Positions 30,116 through 38,781 of a stretch of DNA of 64,000 nucleotides are shown here, in pieces. The notes under the pieces are model-generated. The model was not told the origin of the DNA, searched no databases, and saw nothing but the letters and a program-made list of their open reading frames with translations. Where the stretch lies: NCBI GenBank assembly GCA_964501185.1, contig CAZCRT010000009.1, positions 8,397-72,396 on the forward strand, in the 5' to 3' direction. The DNA is from BS150m-G50 sp964501185 [NCBI: uncultured Bacteroidia bacterium]. GTDB taxonomy: Bacteria > CAIWAD01 > BS150m-G50. Positions within the stretch are counted from its first letter, which is position 1; every line of letters starts with the position of its first letter. Position numbers and translations under genes: made by a program.

Positions 30116-30337
30116 TCACCTCGCTCCAGCTTCAAGCTCGGGAAGTAAAAAGTGTTGCGCTTGTTTAAGGATGTAAAAATAGAAAAAACGGAAGGATAGA
30201 ACAATCTATATACCGGAGCCAGATAGAAACCGAAATCTGCGAAAGGCCTCAATTATTATCTGACAATGAAGCCGGTTGAAATGAAGGGTATGATTCCAGA
30301 CACTCAGGTGTAAGAAGAATAAACATTCGGCAAATGT
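30116..30337. other. Intergenic stretch downstream of the tandem repeats
   Basis: Sequence between the start of the gingipain-like gene and the tandem repeat array. It should contain the promoter of the giant gene on the minus strand. I see no other gene or motif. Confidence 0.4.
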
Positions 30338-30562
30338 CTGTCAGTTACCCTTTTTCGATGACCTTTTACCTTGCGGTAAAAGCGAATGAACGTGCGGGTC
30401 AGCTCTGTCAGTTACCCCTTGTCGATGGCCTTTTACCTTGCGGTAAAAGCGAATGAACGTGCGGGTCAGCTCTGTCAGTTACCCCTTGTCGATGGCCTTT
30501 TACCTTGCGGTAAAAGCGAATGAACGTGCGGGTCAGCTCTGTCAGTTACCCCTTGTCGATGG
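30338..30562. repeat. 67-bp tandem repeat, 3.4 copies, each with a GNRA-loop hairpin
   Basis: Copies start at 30338, 30405 and 30472, with a partial fourth at 30539-30562. Copies 2 and 3 are identical; copy 1 has three changes. Each full unit contains CTTTTACC-TTGC-GGTAAAAG (30363-30382, 30430-30449, 30497-30516). Read on the minus strand this is an 8-bp stem closed by a GCAA tetraloop, a stable GNRA loop, which suggests the minus strand is the transcribed RNA. The partial unit overlaps the last codons and stop of the small arginine-rich gene. There are no variable spacers, so it is not a CRISPR array. Confidence 0.9.
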
Positions 30563-30695
30563 TGCGTCTGTCCTGTCCGTTGCGCCGATCCCTGGATTCT
30601 CTTCGTTCTGGCCCTTTGTAATTGGCATCACGGTACCTGCGCCGGTCGACACCTGCACGCCGGTCAAAGCCGGATCGCTCTCTTTTAGCAGTCAC
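30546..30695 (-). CDS. 49-residue arginine-rich DRR-repeat protein
   Basis: GTG start at 30695 directly follows an in-frame TAA, so the gene cannot begin further upstream. GAGG lies about eight bases before. The product is very basic and has spaced arginine pairs: SGFDRRAGVDRRRY, then YKGPERRESRDRRNGQDRR. Peptides of this DRR/ERR pattern occur as short proteins or tails in several deltaproteobacterial and environmental genomes, but I know of no assigned function. RNA or nucleic-acid binding is a guess from charge. Its 3' end runs into the tandem hairpin array, which would form its 3' untranslated region. Confidence 0.6.
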   Translation of the reverse strand: MTAKRERSGFDRRAGVDRRRYRDANYKGPERRESRDRRNGQDRRTIDKG

Positions 30696-30969
30696 TTATC
30701 TTACCTCGAGCTTACTGAATCGTTGGTGGTTCGAAACACTGTAATAAGTATATCTTCCATATTGAAAAGTCACGTGTAAAAAATTAACACCTTTATCACA
30801 GGCTTATAATCATAGCAGATCTGACTGCGATCGAAGCCTTTCGTCTATCTATCTGCAGGTTCTGATTACTCTCGACTGAGATGGACGGAATCGCTACCTT
30901 CCATGTACGGCAGAATGACTGCAGACAACGGATGACTTAAGATGCAAAGGTCAACCGGAGGGATAGCAG

Positions 30970-32118
30970 ATGTGCAATCATCTTTCAATGTCAATCATAG
31001 CGGTTCTTTCAGTTATCTGTTCGGCGTTAGCCGACAACCGGCAGGGTGGTGATACCATCGAAGATGCTCATGTGATTGAAGCACTTCCCTTTACTGACAA
31101 CGGTACAACAGTTGGCTGGGGGGACGATTACGATGAATCCTGCCCCTACCCGGGTAACTCCTCACCGGATGTGGTTTACAGCTACACACCGTACACAGAC
31201 ATGGTAGTCGAAGTTTCGCTCTGCAACGCAGGAACATTTTACGATACAAAGATGTTCATTTATGAGAATGAGGCTTCCTGGGATCATCTGCTCGGTTGCA
31301 ATGACGATTACTGCTCAGGTCCGGACTTTCCATATCCATACCTGAGTCGACTATATCCGATGAATTTCACCACAGGTAATACTTACTACATCGTCATCTG
31401 TGGCTACAACGGGGAGTCAGGCATCTACAACCTGACCGTGAACTACATCCCCCCCTGCGAACTCGAATGTCCCCCTGAAGCAGTCATGGAGGGGGAGCCG
31501 GATTGCTTTGATGGTTACGACGACCAGTATAACAGCGGCTGTAGCGGAGCACCACCGGCTTTCACACCACTGTCGTTCAATATGACACTCTGCGGGACTT
31601 CCGGAACTTTCCTTTTTCAGAGTCTTCAGACACGCGACACCGACTGGTACCAGTTTGAAATCGATGGAACCACACCGATAACAGTTTCCATATGTTCTGA
31701 ATTTCCCACGCAGTTCATGCTGATCGATGCCGTCAGTGGGGATTGCACCGATTATGAAATGCTGGAATGGATTGAAGCAGAGCCGTGCGAGTATGCAACC
31801 ATTCAGCGTAGTTTAGCTTCAGGCCTTTACTGGGTCTGGGTTGGGCCATCAGAATTTGAGGGTGTCGATTGCGGTGCGGAATATCTACTGCTCCTGGAGC
31901 TGGATTCGCAACCGATTCAGGACCTGACGATCCAATGCATAGCGGATCAGCTGTTGCTTTACTGGACAGAAGTACCCGGAGCTTCCCTTTACCATGTCTA
32001 TACCAGCGAGGAGCCCCACAGTGGCTTTGCATGGGTGGATTCTACTGAGGACCACCTGTGGGGGACTGCTGTCGGCAGGAGCCGGGAGTTCTTCCGGGTA
32101 ACTTATGAGATAGAGTAG
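30970..32118 (+). CDS. Secreted protein with PPC-like beta-sandwich repeats
   Basis: 382 residues, ATG seven bases after GGAGGG. Signal peptide to about residue 21 (SALA). Two repeats resembling bacterial pre-peptidase C-terminal (PPC) domains follow (about 25-155 and 180-310), with SPDVVYSYTP, YYIVICGYNGESG and DTDWYQFEID. The last 70 residues look like a fibronectin III-type domain (LLYWTEVPGASLYHVYTS). There is no sorting domain and no catalytic motif. Cysteines are numerous, as expected for disulfides. It is probably a carbohydrate- or protein-binding exoprotein. The same FnIII-like ending occurs in the protein at 34134. Confidence 0.7.
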   Translation: MCNHLSMSIIAVLSVICSALADNRQGGDTIEDAHVIEALPFTDNGTTVGWGDDYDESCPYPGNSSPDVVYSYTPYTDMVVEVSLCNAGTFYDTKMFIYENEASWDHLLGCNDDYCSGPDFPYPYLSRLYPMNFTTGNTYYIVICGYNGESGIYNLTVNYIPPCELECPPEAVMEGEPDCFDGYDDQYNSGCSGAPPAFTPLSFNMTLCGTSGTFLFQSLQTRDTDWYQFEIDGTTPITVSICSEFPTQFMLIDAVSGDCTDYEMLEWIEAEPCEYATIQRSLASGLYWVWVGPSEFEGVDCGAEYLLLLELDSQPIQDLTIQCIADQLLLYWTEVPGASLYHVYTSEEPHSGFAWVDSTEDHLWGTAVGRSREFFRVTYEIE

Positions 32119-32146
32119 GGTTGTGTACTGACGGAGTACAGGCTGC

Positions 32147-33418
32147 CTACACTCCCTCCATTTCCTCCAACCTGCCGATAAAGAGGATGCTGCCGGTTGC
32201 GTCATCCTGAATCAGGAAGATGAAGGGATGGTCGGCGCGGAAAGTCGGCCAGTCCGGAACACTGGTCGCACTGGTCGCGACCATCACCAGCGCTGTCGCC
32301 GCTGCCGCTTCCGTTCCCAGTTCATTCACATCGACAAAAGCTTTATGGATTGCTGCCCCGATGAAGAGCCAGCCCGGGTGACCATCCATACCGCTGAAAT
32401 CGGCAGATCCCGGATCGAAAGCGTCAATCATCCCCATCCTGCGCAGACTGTTGCTCAGCTCGAACTGTGAGGTTAACTCAAATCGAGGTAGATAGGCCGC
32501 TACCTTACGCTCGGTCAATTGCTGACGCCAGGTTGCCAGATTTGTGGAGGTAAGATTGCTTTCCAACTCTGCGAGGCCATCCCGTTCAGAGGGCAGCAGA
32601 ATCAGCATTGAAAGATTACTCTCTTTATAAGGCAATTGCAGCAGTTGCAGAGAACCAAGATCAGCGTATCCAAAGACCTCCGTCTGGCTCATCATCGCCA
32701 CTGTAGCCGGTTTGTCCCCACTACTGTAGAAGGAGCTGTCGTAGGTACGCTTCGGGTCAAAGGATTTTTCCCAACTGCCAAGAAAGTAGATGGCGTTCAC
32801 CAGTACCATCCGGGTCATCTCATTCAAAACGCCCGCCGGAATCAGGTCCTGGATCTTATCTTCAGTTTTCTCTTCCACCCAGCCATTGATCAACAGTCGG
32901 GCAGCATCCCCGGCGGTTTTATAATCCACCGAAGTGATCTCAGTTCCATAATTGCGCTCAATGAGTGACAGGTAGCTGTCCAGAAACGGGTAGTCCTTTT
33001 GTGGCCAGAGAGAATTTGCGATATTCAACCGGACATTACCCTCTGTTTGCGTTTCCTCCAGTGAACTGTCCAACCGCTCAAAAGCGGGATGCAACAGCTT
33101 CGGTTCCAGGGAAAATCGCATTGCCTCTGCCATCTGGTCTGCGGTCTGCTCACGGGCGCCACCGTAAGCCATCCCGAAAGCTGTAGAAATACTCCAGGGG
33201 GAGAAAAAGATATTACCATCAGCTGTTGCCAGCTGGCGATAGAGATCCAACGCGAAAGCAGCATTATCCTGTGCCAGAGTGGTTGCCGCGGCCGAAACTT
33301 CAGCCTCTGTGGCCGGTAGGGCTTCCGGTGAATCCTGCGGGTTATCTGTTTCCTTACAGGCAGTAAAGAGAGTTAGTGTCGCCAGCAGTAGCAGCGAGAT
33401 TCTGGAGCTTGTATGCAT
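32147..33418 (-). CDS. Lipoprotein serpin, probable inhibitory type
   Basis: 423 residues with a lipobox (LFTAC, Cys21) followed by the serpin fold. The family signature FRADHPFIFLIQDDATGSILFIGRL is at the C-terminus. The hinge of the reactive-centre loop reads ELGTEAAAATA, the small-residue pattern of inhibitory serpins. Aligning by spacing to alpha-1-antitrypsin puts P1-P1' at Thr-Ser in MVATSATS, which would favour elastase-like or subtilisin-like targets. The lipid anchor places it on the outer face of a membrane, where it could protect the cell from proteases, including its own secreted ones. Neighbours are unrelated secreted proteins. Confidence 0.92.
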   Translation of the reverse strand: MHTSSRISLLLLATLTLFTACKETDNPQDSPEALPATEAEVSAAATTLAQDNAAFALDLYRQLATADGNIFFSPWSISTAFGMAYGGAREQTADQMAEAMRFSLEPKLLHPAFERLDSSLEETQTEGNVRLNIANSLWPQKDYPFLDSYLSLIERNYGTEITSVDYKTAGDAARLLINGWVEEKTEDKIQDLIPAGVLNEMTRMVLVNAIYFLGSWEKSFDPKRTYDSSFYSSGDKPATVAMMSQTEVFGYADLGSLQLLQLPYKESNLSMLILLPSERDGLAELESNLTSTNLATWRQQLTERKVAAYLPRFELTSQFELSNSLRRMGMIDAFDPGSADFSGMDGHPGWLFIGAAIHKAFVDVNELGTEAAAATALVMVATSATSVPDWPTFRADHPFIFLIQDDATGSILFIGRLEEMEGV

Positions 33419-33653
33419 AATGACTTCCTTCCGAACGATTACCTGTCAAGAGCTCATCTTTCATTTTCCTGCAGAAATATAGTGGAATAGCGGATAAGTG
33501 CCAGTCTGAAATCGAACTGTGCCCCTGTACTCTGCAGATATTTGCATCGAGCAGTACAGGCAATAAATCTGGAGGCGAGCGACTCCTGTCACAAACGCGT
33601 ATCAGAAATATGCGTATATTGATTCAGTTGCAACCATACTGCGAGGGTAAAGA

Positions 33654-34076
33654 ATGGATAAGCTTCTTTTTGCTGATAAGGAACAGATCCCGACTGAGGA
33701 GATGATATTCTCTCATATTGGTGATTCCAGAATTCACTGGGAGACGATTTTCAGGCATATCCAGAACGATTTTCCAGAGTTCATAAGTGAGTGGAGGTAC
33801 TATAATGATGGAAAGCGATGGTTATTGAAAACGACCAGAAAGGCAAAAACGATATTCTGGCTTTCTGTGATACAGGATTGTTTCATAATTACATTCTATT
33901 TTGGCGATAAGGCTGAACCAGCGATCCTGGCAAGTGCCATTTCAGATTCACTCAAAGATTCCTTCCGGAACGGAAAGAGATTTGGAAAAATACGCGCTAT
34001 TACTGTTCAGGTTGAGAATGGAAATGATGTCGAAAATGTTAAGTCGCTGATCGAGTTAAAATTACGTATTAAATAG
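33654..34076 (+). CDS. DUF3788 family protein
   Basis: 140 residues with a GAGGG site before the ATG. The WRYYNDGKRWLLKTTRKAKTIFWLSV stretch followed by FIITFYFGDKAEPAI is typical of DUF3788, small cytoplasmic proteins of unknown function found mainly in Bacteroidetes and Firmicutes. There is no signal peptide. The neighbours do not suggest a role. Confidence 0.8.
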   Translation: MDKLLFADKEQIPTEEMIFSHIGDSRIHWETIFRHIQNDFPEFISEWRYYNDGKRWLLKTTRKAKTIFWLSVIQDCFIITFYFGDKAEPAILASAISDSLKDSFRNGKRFGKIRAITVQVENGNDVENVKSLIELKLRIK

Positions 34077-34133
34077 GTCAACTCGATTGACCTCAGAATC
34101 CTGGCCTGCGGTAATGGTGCAGAAGGAGGAGCT

Positions 34134-35204
34134 ATGAGCAGAACATTTGTCATTTCAATAATGATGGTCAGCGCGATCACGGCTTACGCGCAGGACATGA
34201 TTATCGACCATGACTGTGCTTTTCTTGAACCGATTCCAGCCTCGGCAATTAATCAGGCGCGGGAAACCCTGCACATCGCTTATGGTCACACCTCTCACGG
34301 CAGCCAGTTGACGACAGGAATGACCGCTCTGGCAGATCAGGATGAAACCCTGATCGGCTGGAAAGGGGATATATACTGCTGGCAGCACTATTCCCAGCCG
34401 GGGGTATTCGATTGCCTGGATCTCCATGACTACTTCCGGGGAGGTGACCTGGGTCACAACGGCTCGCTGACCTGGGCGCTGTCCACCCGTGACTATCTCG
34501 ATAACGACCCCAACAGTGATGATATCAACGTGATAATGTGGTCCTGGTGTGGGGGATGTTCCGATAATACCCCTCAAGGAATACAGGTCTATCTGGACGA
34601 GATGACCGCCCTGGAAGTGGAATATCCGGGTGTGAACTTCGTCTATATGACCGGTCATCGGGATATCTGGAATAACGAAACCCTGATGCAGAACAACCAG
34701 CAGATACGCGACTATTGCATAGACAACGATAAAATCCTCTTCGATTTCGCCGATATCGAGAGCTATGACCCGGATGGCGTCTACTACGAGTATGTCAACG
34801 ATAACTGCGACTACTACGATGCGGACATGAATTATCTTGGCAACTGGGCTACCGAATGGCAGAACTCACATATCGTGGGAGTGGACTGGTTTGACTGCTA
34901 TGCGGCACATACAGAACCACTGAATGGTAATCGTAAAGCCTATGCTTCCTGGTGGATGCTTTGCCGGATTGCCGGTTGGGATGGTCCCGGAGAAGTTGTT
35001 GAGGCCAGTATCTCAGTGGCAGGTTGTAATGTCGTGCTGAGCTGGACACCGTACGACGGCGCAACCGGTTACAGGGTTTACTCTTCGGTCAATCCTTATG
35101 CCGGTTTTGAGGAGGATCAGAGTGGTACTTATGATGGAGTGACCTGGACGGCTCCACAGCAGGTCCCGATCCGTTTCTACCGGGTGACGGCGTTGCTGGA
35201 ATAG
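34134..35204 (+). CDS. Secreted protein of unknown function with AYGHTSHGSQ motif
   Basis: 356 residues, AAGGAGG upstream, signal peptide to about residue 19 (AYAQ). The body (about 20-285) has the conserved-looking motifs IAYGHTSHGSQLTTGM, VIMWSWCGGCSDN and VYMTGHRDIWN, and ends with AYASWWMLCRIAGW. The His/Ser-rich first motif and the GHxD motif could be an active site of an SGNH-like or other hydrolase, but I cannot assign it. The last 65 residues are FnIII-like (VLSWTPYDGATGYRVYSS). It is likely exported, with no sorting domain seen. Confidence 0.6.
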   Translation: MSRTFVISIMMVSAITAYAQDMIIDHDCAFLEPIPASAINQARETLHIAYGHTSHGSQLTTGMTALADQDETLIGWKGDIYCWQHYSQPGVFDCLDLHDYFRGGDLGHNGSLTWALSTRDYLDNDPNSDDINVIMWSWCGGCSDNTPQGIQVYLDEMTALEVEYPGVNFVYMTGHRDIWNNETLMQNNQQIRDYCIDNDKILFDFADIESYDPDGVYYEYVNDNCDYYDADMNYLGNWATEWQNSHIVGVDWFDCYAAHTEPLNGNRKAYASWWMLCRIAGWDGPGEVVEASISVAGCNVVLSWTPYDGATGYRVYSSVNPYAGFEEDQSGTYDGVTWTAPQQVPIRFYRVTALLE

Positions 35205-35446
35205 GCATATCTGCCGGATAAATATCCTGGCTACTGGTCCCGGGATACATTATAATTGTAACCTCAGGATAAGATTTGTCTCACAGAAATCTGTATTACA
35301 ACTCAAGGTGATGGAATGATTCTGTAAACAGTTATCGAAGGCATTAACAGCAGCAACAGCTCCGCAGAGAGTCGTTTGCTGCTGTAGAATGCTGTTCCCG
35401 GTGCAATACCGGAGTAGCTGACTGTTCACCAATCTCAGAGTCACAT
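35205..35446 (+). promoter_or_regulatory. Leader of the ABC-F gene with strong hairpin
   Basis: ACAGCAGCAA (35347-35356) and TTGCTGCTGT (35376-35385) form a perfect 10-bp stem. AACAGC at 35355-35360 or 35346-35351 can instead pair with GCTGTT at 35391-35396, which would break the first helix. A three-codon upstream reading frame (ATG ATT CTG TAA, 35316-35327) is preceded by AAGG. Leaders with a short peptide and alternative hairpins commonly control antibiotic-inducible ABC-F genes; here this is inferred. Confidence 0.4.
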
Positions 35447-37018
35447 ATGTCTACCATCACACTCAAGAATCTCTCCTTTCATCATAGCGATCCTTTTGTC
35501 AGCGTGTTTAAAGAGCTCTCTCTACAGATAGACACCGGTTGGAAAACCGCTCTCACTGGTCGCAATGGCAGGGGCAAAACTACATTGCTCAATCTGTTGA
35601 GGGGTTTGCTTGAGCCAACGCAGGGCCATCTTGAGATGCCACTGACAACCGCGTTCTTCCCCTTTCAGCCGCATGATCCATTGGCGACAACTTTCACCGT
35701 AGTCAAGGAAAGTATTGCACCATTTCGTCAATGGGAGCAACAGATGCAGACGTTGCTGGAAAAACCGGATCAGGAGAATCTGTCACAATATGCCACACTT
35801 GCTGACGATTATGAGCTGCAGCGGGGTTATGAGATCGATGCTCTGATCCACAGGGAGATCGCCGCCATCGGCCTGCCGGAGAAGCTACTGAAACAACCTT
35901 TCGCTCAGTTGAGTGGAGGTGAGCAGACCCGTGCACTTATTGCTGCCCTGTTTCTACAGGAAGGGCGCTTCCTTTTACTGGATGAACCGACTGATCATCT
36001 GGACATGTGGGGCAGGGAACAGTTGGGCGAGTACCTGGCAGATAAACCGGGCTTCATTTTAGTATCACACGACCGGCAGCTGCTGAACAGGTGTACCGAC
36101 CATGTGCTGGCGATCAACCTGAATGATGTGGAGCTGTTGCAGGGGAACTATGCAACCTGGAAACAGGAGGCAGACCGCAGGCTGGCAACGGAGCAGCAGC
36201 GTGACGAAAAGCTGAAACGGGAAATCAGGAAACTCAAAATTGCAGCAGGTAAACGAAGGGTCTGGTCCGGACGAAAGGAGAAAGAAAAAACCGGTGCCGG
36301 GGATAAGGGGTTTATTGGTCACTGCGCTGCTAAAGTAATGAAGAGGGCGCTGGTGATTGAAAATCGTATTGATGCAGGCATTAAGGAGAAGCAAACGCTG
36401 TTACAGAATGTGGAGAAGAAGCGAGATTTGAGATTTAGTTCTCCCGGTAGATCACCGGAGCTACTGCTCACAGTAGACAAACTCTCAATATCCTTTGATG
36501 GAAGAGCTGTGATAAGTGATTTTTCAATGGAAGTTCACCGGGGGGAGAGAGTCGCCCTGCTGGGTCGTAACGGTTCCGGGAAAACCACTCTTTTTAACGC
36601 GATAAGTGGAACGGTCACTACCCGGGAGGGCAGCATCAGGTTTCCCGCCTATCTCGGGTTGCTGCGCGCCTTTCAACAACCACTCTGGCAGGTTGGTCTG
36701 TTGCGTCAACATCTGAAAGCCGCAGGCATAGAGGAAACCCGGTTCCGGCAGATCCTGGCTGTTCTGGGGGCTGAAGGGGTCCTCTGCGACCGCCCGCTGG
36801 AGACTTTCAGCCAGGGCGAACTGAAGAAAGTAGACCTCTGCCGTTCTTTTATATCCCCGGCGCATCTGCTGCTCTGGGATGAACCGTTGAACTACATCGA
36901 TGTTATGTCCCGCGAGCAGATCGAGGAGGTAGTTCTGGAGTTCGAACCGACCCTGCTTTTCATCGAGCATGACCGGGAATTTGTGGAGCGGGTGGCGACC
37001 CGGGTTGTGGAAATGTAA
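35447..37018 (+). CDS. ABC-F ATPase, Lsa/Vga-like ribosome protection type
   Basis: 523 residues with two ATPase domains and no membrane segment. First domain: Walker A GRNGRGKTT, signature LSGGEQTR, Walker B LLLDEPTDHLD. Second domain: GRNGSGKTT, signature FSQGELKK, LLLWDEPLNYID. The linker between them (about 235-310) is rich in Lys and Arg, as expected for the ribosome-contacting arm. The non-canonical second signature and overall size resemble the antibiotic-resistance branch (Lsa, Vga, Msr) more than EttA or Uup. A role in dislodging antibiotics that bind the peptidyl transferase centre is inferred. The start lacks a strong ribosome binding site. Confidence 0.82.
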   Translation: MSTITLKNLSFHHSDPFVSVFKELSLQIDTGWKTALTGRNGRGKTTLLNLLRGLLEPTQGHLEMPLTTAFFPFQPHDPLATTFTVVKESIAPFRQWEQQMQTLLEKPDQENLSQYATLADDYELQRGYEIDALIHREIAAIGLPEKLLKQPFAQLSGGEQTRALIAALFLQEGRFLLLDEPTDHLDMWGREQLGEYLADKPGFILVSHDRQLLNRCTDHVLAINLNDVELLQGNYATWKQEADRRLATEQQRDEKLKREIRKLKIAAGKRRVWSGRKEKEKTGAGDKGFIGHCAAKVMKRALVIENRIDAGIKEKQTLLQNVEKKRDLRFSSPGRSPELLLTVDKLSISFDGRAVISDFSMEVHRGERVALLGRNGSGKTTLFNAISGTVTTREGSIRFPAYLGLLRAFQQPLWQVGLLRQHLKAAGIEETRFRQILAVLGAEGVLCDRPLETFSQGELKKVDLCRSFISPAHLLLWDEPLNYIDVMSREQIEEVVLEFEPTLLFIEHDREFVERVATRVVEM

Positions 37019-37028
37019 GAGGAATGCA

Positions 37029-37268
37029 CACCACGAAGCGCTGCGCAACGCTAAGTGTAGCGAACGAATAACACTCCACAGGTTCAAATCCTTAGAGTCG
37101 ATGAACACTTCACGAAGATCACGAAAAGAAAGAAATGTGGCAGAACCGCGGAGAAGAATCGACGGGAATATCTGTCAGTGGAATTCCTGAAACAGAATCT
37201 ACTCATCTGCAACGGGCTATCTGGTTTTTCAATTGCTTTCTTCGTGTGGTTTAGTGGCCTTCGTGGTG
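37029..37268. mobile_element. Terminal-inverted-repeat element (CACCACGAAG family), copy 1
   Basis: A 240-bp stretch bounded by CACCACGAAG (37029-37038) and its exact inverse CTTCGTGGTG (37259-37268). It lies between the convergent ABC-F and ftsX genes and has no coding capacity. A related segment lies at 49358-49613. It looks like a miniature non-autonomous element. Confidence 0.5.
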
Positions 37269-37279
37269 AAATCTTGTCC

Positions 37280-38125
37280 TTACTTACTCTTAAGACCCTT
37301 ATTCAGCGCCGGCAGTGTACCACCAAATCCGATCAGCAGCAGTAGCACCAGCTCCACCCAGATTGCACCGCTCCTGTGCAAATGGTATCCAAAACCACCC
37401 GCAATCTCGACCAGCAGTATTATTATCAGATGACCACACGCAAACGCCAGCAGGGAGTAGAGCAGAGTACCTGAAAGAAATGGGCGACGAATCTGCCAGC
37501 GCCCGGCACCCATTAACTGCATGGTATCGATCTCCGGCCAGTAGTGTGATACAGCCTGTCGTGTACTGTACATGACCAGCAGTACTGCCCCGGCAAGTAG
37601 AACCAGCAGAACAACTGCGGTAAGTTGCAGGATAGTTGTGATACGCTGATGCAGTAGAATCAGCGTGCGGGAAGGGACACGCAGTGACAGCACCCCGGAT
37701 AACGATTCATAATCATCGGTCATTTGCTGCAGAAGCTGTTTCTCCTGCATGCTGACCAGGAAGTGGAAGAGAAAAGAGGCGGGTAGCGGGTTTTCCTCAA
37801 GCACCTCAAATATCTCGTCACCAAACTCTGCCGAAAAAAGCTCACGTGCTTCGTCGGTAGAACGGAAATAGTCTATCTCCAGCAATGTATCACTTTCCAG
37901 CCGCTGCCTGATATCAATCAGTTCCCTTTCAGTGCAATTGTCTGTCAGAAACAGTTCACCCTGCAGGTGTCGCTGAAATGAGTGATGTATCACAGAGCTG
38001 TTGTAGTAGAGAATATGCAACAGGCCGGAGAGAACGCCGGACAGCGTCAGCAGGATAACCACCAGTAGCAGCTTGCCCCGGATATGTGACAGCACCCGCC
38101 ATGTTTCCCGCAACAGAAAGATCAC
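37280..38125 (-). CDS. ftsX: FtsX-like permease
   Basis: 281 residues with an N-terminal transmembrane segment (about 17-37), a periplasmic loop of about 120 residues, and three C-terminal transmembrane segments (about 165-280), the usual FtsX arrangement. Its start overlaps the ftsE stop by four bases. FtsEX couples ATP hydrolysis in the cytoplasm to peptidoglycan hydrolase activation at the septum. The extracellular loop sequence is divergent, as is normal. Confidence 0.87.
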   Translation of the reverse strand: MIFLLRETWRVLSHIRGKLLLVVILLTLSGVLSGLLHILYYNSSVIHHSFQRHLQGELFLTDNCTERELIDIRQRLESDTLLEIDYFRSTDEARELFSAEFGDEIFEVLEENPLPASFLFHFLVSMQEKQLLQQMTDDYESLSGVLSLRVPSRTLILLHQRITTILQLTAVVLLVLLAGAVLLVMYSTRQAVSHYWPEIDTMQLMGAGRWQIRRPFLSGTLLYSLLAFACGHLIIILLVEIAGGFGYHLHRSGAIWVELVLLLLIGFGGTLPALNKGLKSK

Positions 38126-38781
38126 TGTACTCCTCCCCGATGCAGTAACAGCTTGTGAGTCGCCGGCAGTTCCAGCGCCCAGCTGTCATGCGTTGCCATG
38201 ATAACGGAAGTACCCATGTCAAGCAGCTCCAGCAGCAGATCAACAATATTACGCTTGTTGGCCATGTCGAGATTGGCAAGCGGTTCATCGGCGAAAATCA
38301 GATGGGGATTGCCAACCATGGCACAGGCAAGCTCCGCCCGTCTGCGTTCACCTGCGGACAGTTCACCCGGCAGCGCGTGCGTACGGTGCTGCAGGTGGCA
38401 CCGGCCCAGGAGACGATGTGGTTTTTCCCGGTGCTGGCTTAAATGAATACCGAGAACCGAGTAGCGAAAAAGCAGGTTCTCCAGCACACTGCGATCCTGT
38501 AGCAGTGACAGTTCCTGACGGACGACACCAATCTGCCGACGGTACCAGGATAGCCTTTTGCCATCAAGCCTGGTAATGTCCTGACCCAGGAAAAAGCGTC
38601 TGCCGCCTTCCGGGTTGAGTTCGGCCGTCATCAGTTTTAACAGGGTGGTCTTTCCGGCACCGGAGCTGCCACTGATCAGACAGAGGATTCCCCGCTCCAG
38701 TTTCATATCGACAGGGTCGAGAGTAAACCCGTTAGGGTAGCGCAGGGTCAATTGCTGCATTTCAAAAAGCGGAGTAGCCAT
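38122..38781 (-). CDS. ftsE: FtsE cell-division ABC ATPase
   Basis: 219 residues. Walker A GSSGAGKTT, signature ELSAGERRRAELA, Walker B LIFADEPLANLD, and the switch region VIMATHD. It is paired with ftsX by a four-base overlap and shares one base with the methyltransferase stop (TGATG). The signature reads LSAGE where LSGGE/LSGGQ is usual, a small deviation. Confidence 0.88.
   Translation of the reverse strand: MATPLFEMQQLTLRYPNGFTLDPVDMKLERGILCLISGSSGAGKTTLLKLMTAELNPEGGRRFFLGQDITRLDGKRLSWYRRQIGVVRQELSLLQDRSVLENLLFRYSVLGIHLSQHREKPHRLLGRCHLQHRTHALPGELSAGERRRAELACAMVGNPHLIFADEPLANLDMANKRNIVDLLLELLDMGTSVIMATHDSWALELPATHKLLLHRGGVQ

Noticed and set aside
30338-30562. CRISPR array
   Set aside because: The whole 67-base unit repeats without unique spacers, and no cas gene is near.
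30338-30562. Integron attC sites
   Set aside because: Units lack the RYYYAAC and GTTRRRY core pair, and there is no integrase or cassette structure.
30453-30779. Plus-strand reading frame across the tandem repeats
   Set aside because: It is made of repeat sequence and the complement of the arginine-rich gene, with no ribosome binding site.
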